Source of the DNA: Gonocerus acuteangulatus | Lineage: Eukaryota > Arthropoda > Insecta > Hemiptera > Coreidae | Length of the DNA: 64,000 bases | Direction of reading: 5' to 3' | Assembly: GCA_946811695.1 (NCBI GenBank) | Contig: OX328123.1 | Coordinates: 30,482,322-30,546,321, forward strand | In this document: in pieces, positions 50,854-62,817 of the stretch | Layout: every line of letters starts with the position of its first letter | Numbering within the stretch: position 1 is the stretch's first letter | Notes under the pieces: model-generated | Database searches by the model: none | What the model was told of the DNA's origin: nothing | What the model saw: the letters and a program-made list of their open reading frames with translations, nothing else | Made by a program: the position numbers and the translations under genes

Positions 50854-51015
50854 TATACATATATATATATATATATACAAATTTGAACCACCGTTATTTT
50901 CGGTTTCTAGGGGTTCTGAAACGCAAAATTTTCTAGTCGGCACTTCCGGATTGTTTCATTGTATCAACCTTATAAGCGGGGTTCCTCCCTATGGGGGAGG
51001 GAGGAACCGCGCTAA
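48130..51015 (+). mobile_element. Family A element A7, inserted in A6 in opposite orientation
   Basis: GTCCGACTCGCAGGAACTGC at 48132; hairpin and GGAACCGCGCTAA ending at 51015. At 2.9 kb it is longer than its sisters because it contains a MITE C copy (48421-48673) and extra unclassified sequence up to about 49860. The standard inner blocks, TGGTTAACGAACTTGACC and an (AT)n tract (50789-50878) follow. Confidence 0.8.
48421..48673. mobile_element. MITE C copy with perfect 8-bp target duplication
   Basis: CATGGGCGTATAT at the start and its complement at the end, flanked by TACAGAAG at 48413-48420 and 48674-48681. It contains GGGGCTGAGGGGGCTGCAGC and GAAATTTTGAATTG. Because it sits inside A7, this family was active after A7's sequence was formed. 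Confidence 0.9.
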
Positions 51016-52267
51016 AAGGTTGAAAATCTTGGTAAACGAAAGAATACCATTAGAAAGCTTATTAAATGCTCTAAAAAAAAAGGTTCTAATGAAAGTTTTG
51101 ATTAGGCGATGTCAATCGGAGAAATAAGAGCTTAAAACTTTAAAGTAATTGATTTCGCTTATTCGAACTGTTCTTTTTGTCTGTTATTTTTTAATTGCTT
51201 ATTGTTGGATAATGTATTTGAAAATAAAACATGTTAAGAAAAATAAGAAAAACAATTTAATGTTAGAGATATGGATTTCCAAGATATATATCTTTTCAAC
51301 TGCCTAGCGTCCTTCCTAGGGAGGGTTGTTTGTCTTTGATTTTGGTACTTAGAATTAGAACAGTTGAAACATTTTCTGCATGTTCGAGTTTCATCAATAC
51401 TAATATGTTGAAATTTTTGTTACGTTTAGAGTAAAGGAAGGGTTAGAATAAAATATTTTATTAACAGACAAAAAAAGTTTTGGTAACTTTGTATAATTTC
51501 GTTAGTATCTCGAAAACCGTTGACAATCTTGTGAAGCGGAAGATTACCATTCGGAAGCTTACTAAATCCTCTACAAAAAAGGTTCTGAAGAAAGTTTTAA
51601 TTAGGCGATGTCAATCGGAGAAAAAAGTGCTTAAAGCTTTAAATTAATTGATTTCGTTTATTCCAATGGTTCTTTTTGTCTGTTTTATTTCTTGTTATTT
51701 TTTAATTTCTTATAGTTGGATAATGTATTTGACAATAAAACTTGTTAAGTAAAATAACAAAAACAATTTATTGTTAGAAATATAGATTTCCAAGACCTTG
51801 TCACTAGCGGGTCTGTTTCTAGTGTAGCGGACCCTTCCAGGTAAGATTGTAAATCATGACCTTTCAAGACTTTACTACTCACAGGAATGGCGTTAGTGAC
51901 CTTAAGGGTTGACACGCCATTATAATAATTAATTTAAAAAAAAAGACTGGTGGAACCAAAATAATAACTGCTTCTATTTTAATCTTTCCAAATTAGACTA
52001 GGGATATGAACGGAACCGCGCTAAGATGATGCAGTCCTGCGAGACGGATTTTTTTTTATTCTAAATTGCCAAGAACAAAATGAGAAACATAGTTAATAGC
52101 GCTTTCCAAGTGCAAACTTTGAGAAGGCAGGGCATCCCTAAAAGTGGTTAAATTCATTCCGCTATAATAGAAACGCTACAAAAAAAGTGTACCTGGAAGG
52201 ATAAATGCAAAACCGTAAGATTTCTTTCGTGTGGCTCTTTTCAAAAAACCTGTGTTCCTCTGGGCAT

Positions 52268-52268
52268 A

Positions 52269-52339
<71 letters not shown>
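52268..52339. repeat. (AT)n microsatellite
   Basis: Pure AT tract. It lies outside a recognisable family A copy. Confidence 0.95.
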
Positions 52340-52343
<4 letters not shown>

Positions 52344-52741
52344 AACATTATTTTCTCTTTAGGTACTTAATTGGGGCGCTAAAAAAAAAAGTTTTCTTTA
52401 CCTATTTAACCTGAGAAAATAACTCTTGCCTCGAGAATACTATAAGATTCTTTAATTAAAACCTCTGTTGTAAGTTTATCGCAAAACACTTGGAATTGAA
52501 GAGATAACTTAAAATAAAGGCAGATGTCTACTTTTTTTTCATGAAGTTGTTCTATTTATAAATTAATAAACTAATTGAAGCAATTATTAGCTCCTTTAAA
52601 TCCTCCATATGAAGACATGACATGGAGATGTTGTTATTGCACCTAGTCACGCAAACAGATCCAAGATTCCACCATATGGCTGACCGAGTAATCGGGCTCA
52701 CACTTGCAAAGCTTCTATCTCAATCTATCATCTCACAATTA

Positions 52742-52765
52742 TGAGATAATTCATATATATATATA

Positions 52766-52832
<67 letters not shown>
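52742..52832. repeat. (AT)n microsatellite
   Basis: AT tract with a small TATAATATA interruption, followed 25 bp later by the palindromic element. Confidence 0.95.
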
Positions 52833-52834
<2 letters not shown>

Positions 52835-52857
52835 TATTATTCTTGTAGATGACCCAA

Positions 52858-53179
52858 AATATTTCTTAATGCGTTTCGTTCTTTTAGGCTTAGGGTCGGA
52901 AAAAGTAGTACTTCCTTGTGTCACACCACTTTATTTTTCATGCCCTACATGTTTCGTGCTTAATTCATTCGCACCTCATCAGGGGCACTTCTTGCTAAGA
53001 AGTCCTCTCGTCTCCTCGTGTACCTTCTACGGAGGCAGGGGTAAAAGTATTACCTGATGAGGTGCGAATGAATTAAGCACGAAACATGTAGGGCATGAAA
53101 AATAAAGTAGTGTGACACAAGGAAGTACTACTTTTTCCGACCCTAAGCCTAAAAGAACGAAAGGCATTAAAAAATATAT
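52858..53179. mobile_element. Palindromic terminal-repeat pair with CTGATGA-hairpin motif
   Basis: Arms of about 126 bp at 52858-52983 and 53053-53179 are almost perfect inverted repeats around 69 bp. Each arm has, reading outward, CCTGATGAGGTGCGAATG, GCACGAAACATG, AAAAATAAAGTAGTGTGACA and CCGACCCTAAGCC. The motif order (CTGATGA, hairpin, GAAAC, AATAAA) is the same as in elements F and K. It codes for nothing. Confidence 0.7.
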
Positions 53180-53189
53180 ATATACGCTA

Positions 53190-53328
53190 TTACACCCAAA
53201 TAGAATATGTTTTATGAACTAAATGATCTTATTAATTTATTTTTAAGAGTTTTATGACATTTTTACCGATCAAATAAAAATTTCGGGGGGGGCTACAGCC
53301 CCCCTCTTATATACGCCTATGCTTTCTC
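53190..53328. mobile_element. MITE C fragment
   Basis: Retains GTTTTATGACATTTTTACCG, the C-run next to AAATTTCGG and the right end CTTATATACGCCTATG. The left end is lost. Confidence 0.7.
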
Positions 53329-53478
53329 CATGGAAATCCAATAACGCACTTCAGTTTTTCTCGACGAATCAATGATTTTTCACTAATTTTTTCCTCAGCC
53401 CCTCAACGGTCTACAGATTCACTACTTACAGGAAAACTTTCACATTTAGTTAGAATTAAATCTATGCAAATGAAAGGC

Positions 53479-53559
53479 CTGTGCATTTCGTGACTACGGT
53501 CGTGGGTTCGATTTCCACAAGAGGTAGTGTCTTTTTTTTTTTTTTTTTTTTTTTTAAAG
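53479..53559 (+). other. tRNA-like T-arm plus T-run, possible retroposed tRNA fragment
   Basis: GTGGGTTCGATTTCCAC is a good T-arm/B box. No matching acceptor stem or A box lies upstream, and a run of T follows. GAAAGGC precedes and follows the segment (53472-53478 and 53560-53566), which may be a short target duplication. Not a functional tRNA. Confidence 0.3.
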
Positions 53560-53566
53560 GAAAGGC

Positions 53567-54257
53567 ATTAGCCCTGTCCAGACTGTAACGGGATTCTAAT
53601 CTATTGCCGACCCGTACTAAAATTCGTTGTCAATAATATGGACGTTGGAATTTAAATAAATCTAGTTTCTACATGCGAGAATTTAATAGTTATTAGACAT
53701 GATTAACTTGCATTTCATTATAATATTGTTGCAATTATTTAGCCCATTTATTTATTTGCAAGGCCAGAAGACAAGATAGCCTGATTCATAATATTAAAGC
53801 CTTGTGTATATTAATTGTATACTCACTGCATTCGTATTGTAAAGCATTTCTATTTATAGGCGTGAACAAATAGTGCACTTTTCCGAGACTATGCACTCAG
53901 CTGCACCTTGGAATGTGGATGAAAAACTATTCAGGTTAGTAATAGAAAATAAAATAAGTTTTTTCCATTACAGTTAGTTGGTTTCCTATTTTGGGCTTGT
54001 AGTTAGATGCAATGAATACCTGCATATTGAGATAAGCAAATGGGGGTATCACATGCAGCAGGTTCCAGCAATGCGTTTTTTCTCATTTTCATCCTATAAT
54101 CAGTACACATTTTCCTTAAAGATAGTCAGACTCCTATTAGTACAAGTGGCTGGTCACATTCACTCCAACAATAATGGAATAGAATATTTGTTAGTTTTAG
54201 AATATTCGTGATATTTCATGACAAAAATATAATTGAATCTAAAAGAGAAGTAAGAGG
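53567..54257. other. No recognised gene
   Basis: AT-rich. The 77-codon frame at 53978-54211 has no motif. Confidence 0.35.
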
Positions 54258-54470
54258 CATGGGCAAGGAGGCTGCAGCCACCTCCTCCGAAATTTTGATT
54301 TGGTCGGTAAAAATGTGTCATAAAACCTCTAAAAATAAATAAGATTACTTAATCCATAAAAAATATTTTATTTTAGGTGTTCTAAAATAAAATATTTTCA
54401 GAGTTCTAAATTGTTAGTATTCCATACAAATATTATTATAAATATAAATTATTTCCTTTATACGCCCATG
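54258..54470. mobile_element. MITE C copy, decayed
   Basis: Starts CATGGGCAAGGAGGCTGCAG and ends TTTATACGCCCATG. Flanks GTAAGAGG and ATTTTAGG do not match well, so the duplication has decayed. Confidence 0.72.
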
Positions 54471-54589
54471 ATTTTAGGTACCATAACAGGACCCAGATAG
54501 TATCCTCAGTGGAAATCCATCATCTTCCTCAACGTTCGCTCTTGCAAACATTATAAGCAATGCGTTTCACATTTTCTCATCTCGTTTTA

Positions 54590-55127
54590 CTAAAATAGTA
54601 ATTTTACTGATAAATTCAATTAAAAGTGAGGCAAACGCCTAATCAAAAATCACTTTAGAACCTTTTTAGTAGAGAATTACTATGGTTACCTTCCATTTAC
54701 CAAAATTTTCCAACCGGTTTTGATATATTTAAGAAAATATACGAAGATCCTAAAAAATGTCATGTCTATTCATAAAAATCTCTTTTCGAATACTTCCTTA
54801 ACTCCAAATGTAACCAAAATTTAAATATCTTGTTTAGATGAATTTCAAACACGTAGAACTATTTTTATCCACTTTTTTCAAAAACAGTTCCAGACATCAA
54901 CTTGAAAACGGTGATATCTGATCATTTTCTGGTCAATTGTTGCCCTGCATTGAATAACCTTCATAACTGCAAGCATATTAACTCGAAAACGTAACCTTTA
55001 TGATTTTTCCTCGCAAATTTCGCTCCCAAAACCATGTTCCCGTGGACACATTCTGCTGGTTAACAAACTTGGCTTTTGAAATCCTTACGAAATATATTTG
55101 TGCCTAATTCCATAATAATCAGATCAC
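54590..55127 (+). mobile_element. Old family A-like internal sequence
   Basis: Diverged blocks ACCGGTTTTGATATATTTAA, AACTCGAAAACGTAACC and TGGTTAACAAACTTGGC are in family A order. The terminal sequences are absent. Confidence 0.5.
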
Positions 55128-55173
55128 TTTTTCAGCCTGTGAAATATCGGCCAGATAAATAATCATGTGTCTG

Positions 55174-55229
<56 letters not shown>

Positions 55230-55258
55230 AATATTTATCTGGCCGGTTTCTGACAGGC
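55128..55258. repeat. (TA)n(CA)n microsatellite in the loop of an inverted repeat
   Basis: CGGCCAGATAAATA on the left and TATTTATCTGGCCGG on the right pair, and similarity extends outward to CCTGT/ACAGG. The loop holds TA repeats passing into AC repeats (about 55173-55226). Confidence 0.8.
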
Positions 55259-55650
55259 TTAGTTTAGTTTAGCCATCTCTGTTGATTCCACCAGGAGTTA
55301 TCAGTGAGTTTCTGTTTATTTGAGACCTTCCAGTCAGATCATTTAGCTCTGTTCAACTTTGGTTTTTGTATAATTTAGTAACTAAGTGACTCCCATTGAA
55401 AGCACTTCACCAAACAGTGTTTCCGACTCTTATTAACCTTCTCTTTTTGTAAAAGGTGCTTATAGATTGCTGGGATCTTGTTATATCTCTCTGGATGCTA
55501 CCTAGCTTCCATTGAACTGTTCGGAATCCGACGAGATGCAATAATTGGACTATTCGCAGTCTCTAGAAGTCTCTAGCCACTTCGCCGGTACTTCCTAAGC
55601 CTAGCGAGTCGGTGTAGGTCTTGCCAATTCCAGGATAGCTTCCGAGGATC

Positions 55651-55653
<3 letters not shown>

Positions 55654-55691
<38 letters not shown>
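55654..55691. repeat. Poly(A) run, 38 bp
   Basis: Uninterrupted A-run; possibly a retroelement tail, but its parent is not recognised. Confidence 0.9.
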
Positions 55692-55695
<4 letters not shown>

Positions 55696-56767
55696 CTTTA
55701 CAGTAATGTTTCTCTATACACTATATTATACGTATAGCCATAGGGGATCAAGCATAAGGGCTGCTAGGATTGCTAATACGTGACAGAGCCACTAAGCTGA
55801 CCCCTTAGGGATTGTTAACCCCTAGTGTTTGTAGAATGTCTGACAGACAGCAGACATACAGGCAAAGAATTTAAAAAAGTCCGACTCGCAGGAACTGCGT
55901 CATCTTAGCGCGGTTACGTACATCTTGAAGAAATGGAATAGATTAGCATCACAAATCACAGGAAACTGACAGCCACTGCCATCATGATTACCACAGCCAC
56001 TCCAAACTTATTACCAATACCTTTCACCGTTTGTTAGCTTATTTTACTACAATACTAATTTTACTGATAAATGCAATTTAAAACTAGAAACAACCAATTA
56101 AAAAGTGAGATAAAGAAAGAGAAAAACCATTTCAAAACAACAAAACAAACACTTTTTAAGTTTTAAGCGCTTATATCTCTCATTGACGTTGTCCCATCGA
56201 ATATTGCTACATAACATTTTTTGTAGAGAATTTAGTAAGCATTCGAATGGTCACTTTCCACTTACCACGATTTCCCAACCGTTATCGAGATATTTACGAA
56301 AAATGTATGGAGATCCAAAACTTTTCACGTCTATTAACAAAATATTTTTTTTCGCATACTTAACATCAAATATAACCAAAATTTAATCTTAGTTGGGATT
56401 AATTTCCAAGATGTAGAATATATTACAATTGAATCCCGCGATTCTAAGTACTCACAAAAAAATAATGACTTACAAAAAAATTGATTCCACTTTTCTCAGA
56501 AACGGTTACAGATATCGCATTAAACATGGTTTCATTCGTTTTCTTATGTTAAAAAACCTATAAAACAAGTACCTTCAAGCATATAAACTCAAAAACGTAA
56601 GCGTTCCGATTTTTTTTGCGCGCGAATTTCGCCCCAAACACTATCTTCTACTGGGCGGATTCAGCTGGTTAACGAACTTGACCTTTCAAATTAGAAGACA
56701 GATTTTTGTGCCAAATTTCATCAAAATCGGACCATTTTTGAGCCGCCAGGAGCGCGAACAGACAAGC

Positions 56768-56828
<61 letters not shown>

Positions 56829-57262
56829 CAAATTTTAGCCACCTATATTTTCGTGATCTATAGGGTCTGAAACGTGAAAGTTTCTAGTCGGCACTTCCAG
56901 ATTGCGTCATGAGGTCAACCTCACAAGCGGGTTCTCCCTATGGAGATAGGGAGTTACCGCGCTAAAATCATTGTTTTGGGTACTAGATTGTTGATGAAGG
57001 CCCCCAATAGTATTTCTTCCCACATAAATTCGATGTACCGACAGCGATCCGTTAGAATTTTATTTTATGTCTAGATTAAGAATTAAGGAAGTTCTATTGG
57101 TTCTTCTCAATAATAATTATGTGAACAATACTTAGCTAGCTGTATAATTTGGAAGCCTGGAAATGAGAGTACTCCTTTATTATATTAGTGAAGGCGAGCC
57201 AGTATTTTAAGTAATGCAGACTGTGGTCTAGACAGCAGACATACTGCCAAACAGACGAAAAT
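55692..57262. mobile_element. Repeat I copy 1, split by family A copy A8
   Basis: 55692-55876 and 56966-57262 together are the reverse complement of 62160-62615. They contain TACAGTAATG, CTGACAGACAGCAGACATAC and CAATAGTATTT. A8 separates the two parts at an A-run (GAATTTAAAAAA). Class unknown; no coding sequence. Confidence 0.72.
55877..56965 (+). mobile_element. Family A element A8 (GGTTAC subfamily), complete, about 1.09 kb
   Basis: GTCCGACTCGCAGGAACTGC and TTAGCGCGGTTACGT at the 5' end. The 3' end has an 8-bp perfect hairpin (CTCCCTAT / ATAGGGAG), then GTTACCGCGCTAA. It has one internal block, TGGTTAACGAACTTGACC, GCGAACAGACAAG and an (AT)n tract (56768-56824). It is the shortest full copy with all landmarks, close in sequence to A4. 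Confidence 0.82.
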
Positions 57263-57267
57263 TCTTA

Positions 57268-57990
57268 AAATCATTGTTTTGGGTACTAATGCGTTGATAA
57301 AGGCCCTCAATAGTATTTTCCCCATACATCTTCCATGTACAGACAGTGGTCCGTTAGAATTTTATTGTATGTATAAATAGATTACGGCTGGAAGTGCCAA
57401 GTTGGTAAGTTAGGTCCAGAGTAAACCCCACCCCTAATGAATCCATTCAGTTTATTTTTACGACATATTTTTCTATTGATATGTCCACAACGAGTACCGA
57501 GTTTCGTTGCAATACGACAAAAATTGCGACCGGTATGGGTGAATAACTGCTTTGATTATGGAGTAAGCCCCCCTTCAGATGAACCATTTTTGCTGGTTAC
57601 CAAACTTGTTTAATCGTTTCCTAGGGGAATACGATATACCAAGTTTCGTGACGAAAACACAAAACCTCTGGTGTGTATCGTGTGTAACGACGTGTTCTTT
57701 ACATTGGCATACCTTTTTATTTATGAACCGAAGGACATGAAACAAACACTAAATGTTAAGGGAAGCTTACCAAAATATATTAGTCAAAACCGTAACTAAA
57801 TTGGATGAGCTGTTTCTCAGATTAGCACGCACAGACAAATAGGTAAACAGATAAACAGACAAAAAATCTAAAATTTATTGTTTTGTGTACTATTGCGTCG
57901 ATAAAGGCCCCCAATAGTATTTTTTCCCATATATTTTCCATGTACAGAGAGAGATCCGTTAGAATTTTATTATATGTATAGATAGTATCC
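57268..57990. repeat. Mosaic of repeat I units and divergent family A tandem units
   Basis: At 57268-57380 and 57868-57985 are two further copies of the 110-bp piece of repeat I (TTGTTTTGGGTACTA, CAATAGTATTT, TCCGTTAGAATTTTAT). Between them, 57400-57690 holds two units like those of the 8.0-8.6-kb copy (GAGTACCGAGTTTCGTTGC, GCTGGTTACCAAACTTG, ACACAAAACCTCTGG). Confidence 0.65.
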
Positions 57991-58126
57991 ATTGTTCACT
58001 TTTTTGTTTCCATAAAATGCAAGCAGGCTCAATTTTTGTATGATCTGGACAAATGAATAAATTGTCCAACAACGTGAACATTCTGTTTTTCTTTAAGTTC
58101 AATAATAAGAGTTTGACAAGGCTTAT

Positions 58127-58128
<2 letters not shown>

Positions 58129-58174
<46 letters not shown>
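58129..58174. repeat. Poly(A) run, 46 bp
   Basis: Pure A-run without a recognised parent element. Confidence 0.9.
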
Positions 58175-58178
<4 letters not shown>

Positions 58179-58359
58179 TGTAACCGGTATTACCGTTTTC
58201 ATGTTAAGCCGACAAAAGCGCACGATCTTGGGCACCCACATACACTCCCAGCCTCCCGGCTAAATACACAAAAATATTTCGGCGAACGATGTAAATATGT
58301 TCTCCGTTAAAGGACCTGACCTTCCGTGGTTTTCAGCCATCCTGCCCCATCCCTATCAG

Positions 58360-58690
58360 CATATTTCTATTTCATGGATGTAAAAATATTACAGTTTGCC
58401 AACAAACTGAGCTGACAACGAACTTGACCTTTCGTTTGAGAAAAATTTATATACCACATTTCATCCAAATTTGGGCACTTGATGATACTGATAAGCAGAC
58501 ACATGCGAAGATTTAAGCACTTATTTCTCCGATTGAGATCGCCTCATCGAAAATTACTGTGGAACCGTATTGTAGAGAATGTAGTCGCTGCCATTCGCCA
58601 CGATTTTTCAGGTGTTTTTGAAATGTTTAATAAAATATATGAAAATCTCAAAACTTTTCATGTTAGACAATAATTTTGATTCGACTACTT
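58360..58690 (+). mobile_element. Old family A-like fragment
   Basis: GACAACGAACTTGACCTTTC, ACCACATTTCATCCAAATTT and TTATTTCTCCGATTGAGATC occur, the last being the start of the internal block of intact copies. Ends are not preserved. Confidence 0.5.
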
Positions 58691-60311
58691 CCTCAACTAT
58701 AAACGTACAAATTTCATATAACTTTAGTTTGAAGGAATATGAAAAGTCTTGAAAAACGTTTAACTCAATCTATCATACGTCAATCACACTGACTTCTTCA
58801 ATGTTTTATTTTCGTTTGAATGAAATTTGTATAAAAACAACTAAAAGGTCACAAAAAAAGGTTTTATTGGTGAAAAGTGATGGCATAATACCTGAGAAGG
58901 TAATAATGTTTGAAAGTGTTCAGGAACAATACCTTATCAGTAATAGGCCAGTAATCTCTAGTCGTTCGAGATGAACCGTTCAAGATGACTATCGATCTTA
59001 GACAGGATGAACAGCGAGGTTAGGGAAGTGATAAGACAGAAACTCCTTATGACGTAATAAGGAGAAGAAAGTGGTGAAATTGCCTGCTGAGAATAAGAAG
59101 AAAGCAGAGCCTTCCTTTCTATACTTTCTTCCTGCCATGACGCAACGGCACTTCCTCCTTGCTGGTTTTTCCTTACCCTACGTGGCCTTACAAAAGCATT
59201 ATCTTCTTCAAGCTCCTTTCCCCTCCTAGTTCCGACCAGCGAGGTCTGCATCTTCAAGAAGTCTTCTTCTTAGCTCGTTGGATTTCTAAGCCTCCTGGCA
59301 AATTACCCGCTTTTGGCACGTGTCTTCCTTACAAGAAAAGAAAAACATAGTCCTGTTAGGAATCACCCTTATGATTAGGAATTTTGCAGAAAGATCGAAA
59401 TCCGCCTTCAATATTAATATATTATATATATATTTTTAGATGGAACGGCATTTTTCTCCAGCGGTGGTACTCCTCCTCACTTCTTCCTGGGATATTTCGA
59501 TGGGTTCATCTCCATCTTCGTCATCCAGGTACTTGTTTCTTTGTTGACTTGAATTTACACTTAGAGCAACAGAGTATGTTTTTTTCAGTTATTAGAAGTC
59601 AAGGGAAATGAAATTCAGGTAGCAAAAATCTTATTTTAACCTATTTGTATCAGGTGGAGAAAATAAGACCAGATAAAAAGCGCCCAAGTTGAAACCTGGC
59701 CTCATATAACGAAAGGCGCGCACATCAATATGCCACCTCACGCACCCTCATATCGGGATGAACTCGAACGAGACTAGCCATAAAAATTCTCCCAGCGAAT
59801 TATCATCGAACCAAATCGCCCACGAGTTGAGTTTCTAGAAGACTATGGAACCGCAATGGATGCGGATGATTCTTTTGTACAGAGACTTCTCATCAATATG
59901 TGCTATCACGTCTGGTTGTGTCATCGTTACCTTCTGATGTATGTGTTAAAGTGGCTGATGGCGTGGTTCTCACAGTATCACCATTCCTCCAGAAGTGTGA
60001 GGTTCAGTTACGATAGTTGTTAAACATTTAATTAAACATTTGTAGAGATTTCTAAAGGCAATCTCCTATCCGCAGAAGACAAATTGAGAAGGCTTACCCG
60101 GAATGCTGATGAAAAAATAACTGAGGCAAGGAAAAAATTACAAACACTTATGTTAAATTAAGAAAGTACCACATCAAATACACTCACTCTACAAGCAGAG
60201 ATAGACTCATCATCACAGCAAAAAGACAAGATCATGCTGATTTTTGTGACCAAGGGCTTTTAAGGTAATTGATAACAAGGATACCTAGGCTGATTAGGTT
60301 TTATTACTCAG
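58691..60311. other. No recognised gene; short coiled-coil-like frame at 60058-60260
   Basis: A minus frame (58958-59257) and scattered plus frames have no motifs. At 60058-60260 the plus strand reads LSAEDKLRRLTRNADEKITE, continues to a stop, then ESTTSNTLTLQAEIDSSSQQ; it is charged and helical-looking but unrecognised and broken by a TAA. Possibly an old gene fragment. Confidence 0.3.
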
Positions 60312-60498
60312 GGCCTCCCTGACCGTTCCTGGACTAACCCAGCCTTTAATTAATTTATTAATGAGTACCTGCAAAGGGATGATTTGGGCGGCCGGAGCAT
60401 AATACTGACCTCACTATCCCTCGTGAACCATATGTGTCATGAATCTGATACCTCCGTAGTATCTGCCCCTCTGGGCCCTCGCGGCCTGTTGCAGGTCT
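60312..60498 (+). mobile_element. SINE family H, second (partial) copy
   Basis: GGGCCTCCCTGACCGTTCCT, AACCCAGCCTTTAATTAATT, GGGCGGCCGGAGCATAATAC and GGGCCCTCGCGGCCTGTTGC align with the minus-strand SINE at 38.8-39.3 kb, without the 5S insert. The tRNA-like head is missing or unrecognisable. This copy shows the uninterrupted sequence (AATGAGTACC then GCAAAGG). Confidence 0.7.
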
Positions 60499-60501
60499 GA
60501 T

Positions 60502-60713
<212 letters not shown>

Positions 60714-60894
60714 ATGTGTAAAAGTTTTTTTTTCGGATTTGTCCAAGAGTGCAATACATGGAACCTAATGCTTTCTGTCCAATATTTTCGTCTTTTCTTC
60801 CAAGAACCTCTTCATCCTTTCACTTCAATACGGAAAGTATTAGTACTGAGTCAAATAAAAAAAAATATATTGAGCCAACCGTTACAATTTTTTA

Positions 60895-61502
60895 AAAACT
60901 TTCAAAATAGGCTGCGTCGATACAGCGCTGCCTGCGGGATTTCCAAGCATTGAAGGCGTCACAGTAGGCATTCTCCGGAATAGGCTTTAGACCCGTTGGT
61001 CTAGCTGGTTGGATCCACTCTATCGTTAATGCTTTCCTTTCATCGGTATTTTCAGGCAAGGAAACAAAAAGAAGTCCAGGGGGCCACATCTGGGCTGTAG
61101 AGCGGCTAGGGAAACGTTGGGATTCCTACCAGGCTAGGTAGCAGGTCACAAGAAAGGAGGTGTGAGCCGGAGCGTTGTCGTGGTGCAACTTCCAGTCGGC
61201 TGCGATGTCCTTTCGGACCCGATTGACCCTTCGTTTGAGTCTCTTGTGCACTTCCACGTAGAACTTGGAGTTGACGGTTTATCCACGAGTCACATTGTCG
61301 GTGTTTCTCGAAGCCGAAGGTCTTCCAGCACGGTCTTCATCGGCGATCTCTTCCCGGCCTTCCGAAAAGGCCTTGTGCCACCACTTTTTGCTAAAGTATA
61401 ATCTGGGTATGCCTGCTAGATCATATCAAACGTCTCTGTCGCAGATTTACCGAGTTTCACACAGAATTTAATCGCCAACCTCTGCTCTAACGAACAATGC
61501 AT
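60895..61502 (-). pseudogene. mariner transposase pseudogene 2
   Basis: From 61502 the minus strand reads MHCSLEQRLAIKFCVKLGKS and ATETFDMI, then a stop (HTH part). After a gap come FSEGREEIADEDRAGRPSAS and, following a larger deletion, KFYVEVHKRLKRRVNRVRKD, DWKLHHDNAPAHTSFLV (second catalytic Asp) and DFFLFPCLK-like sequence in a shifted frame (third Asp region). It ends [20 protein letters not shown] with AYFESF, the standard mariner C-terminus. It differs from mariner 1 and belongs to another lineage. Multiple frameshifts, stops and two deletions. Confidence 0.88.
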
Positions 61503-62159
61503 TTTCGGCTTGCACCACTCACAATAACTCGTCGCGCGAAAAAGCCTATTTTGACTCTCAGGATGATCGGAGACAATTGACCAACCCCTCGTTCGTTAGC
61601 TAGAGACCCCCAAAACCGAATCCAGTCGGCTCGCGCGCGCTCCAAAGTACACTCATGGCGGAAAAAATCAGTCCTATCATGTTCCGGACAAACACTATAT
61701 ATATATTTGAAAAACCAAAAACTCCAGGTCTCCACCCAAAATATCATTGCGCTGGAGACCTGTAGTTTTTAGTTTCTCCTATTTGATGCAGTACCACCAC
61801 CGCCTAGCCAAATCAATGTAAAAAAAACATACAGACGCACGAGCGTGGTATAAATGTGGGAAGTGACCGCCACTAGCTTACCCCACGAACGAAAACAGGT
61901 GCTGGAGGACCCGAGGCGTGACCTGCTCCTGTATCAATACACGACACAATATTGCCGCTGATTAGCCAACAACGGCCGCTAACAATATAAAAAGAACTGT
62001 AATTACTTGGACTTGTATTGACCGTTGTGAGGAAAGGCCCTCACGCACTGCACCTCACAATACAACCACTCACAATGTTTATGCTCAGCTTTTTATAGAC
62101 AAATTCCTACCATTGAGTATGAAAGAAATTTGTGAGACGGCCATTTAAATTTGGCGACC
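61503..62159. other. mariner 5' flank and unrecognised sequence
   Basis: 61503-61680 probably contains the mariner 5' untranslated region. At 61708-61778 a hairpin pairs CTCCAGGTCTCCA with TGGAGACCTGTAG. The rest is unclassified. Confidence 0.4.
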
Positions 62160-62615
62160 ACAGTCTGCCTTACTTAAATACTGGCTCGCCTTTACTAATA
62201 GAATACAGGAGATCTCTCATTTCCAGGCTTCCAAATTATATACCTAGCTAAGTATTGTTCACATAATTATTATTGAGAAGAACCAATGGGTAACTTCCTT
62301 AATTCTTAATCTATACATAAAATAAAATTCTAACGGATCGCTGTCGGTACATCAAATTTATGTGGGGAAAAATACTATTGGGGCCTTCATCGACACAATA
62401 GTACCCTAAAAAATGATTTTTTTAAATTCTTTGCCTATTTGTCTGTATGTCTGCTGTCTGTCAGACACTCTATACACACTAGGGTTTAACAATCCGTAAG
62501 GGGTCAGCTGTGTGGGTCTGTCACGTTTAACGATCCTCGCAGCCTGTATTCTTGATCACATATGGCTATGTGCCTAATATCGTGTATAGAGAAGCATTAC
62601 TGTAAAGTAGATTTT
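62160..62615. mobile_element. Repeat I copy 2, uninterrupted
   Basis: Reverse-complement partner of 55692-55876 plus 56966-57262. TGATTTTTTTAAATTCTTTG at 62414-62433 is the unoccupied version of the site filled by A8. Confidence 0.72.
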
Positions 62616-62817
62616 TTTAAATTCCCATATGACGGTGTTTATGATCCAAAATAAACGAAAGATATATCCAAAAATACTGCCCTAAGTCACTATCCACGCG
62701 GACGAACAAGGAACGGTGCAAGGAAACTATTATACCCAAAAGTGGAACAATAATAAATTGGTCTCGACCACCTTTTTCGATCTCAAGCTTTTTGCCTTAA
62801 ATAGGAGAAGTCCGACG

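Noticed and set aside
53479..53559. tRNA gene
   Set aside because: A good T-arm but no A box, acceptor pairing or anticodon arm.
61162..61471. Plus-strand frames over the second mariner
   Set aside because: They are antisense shadows of the mariner pseudogene.
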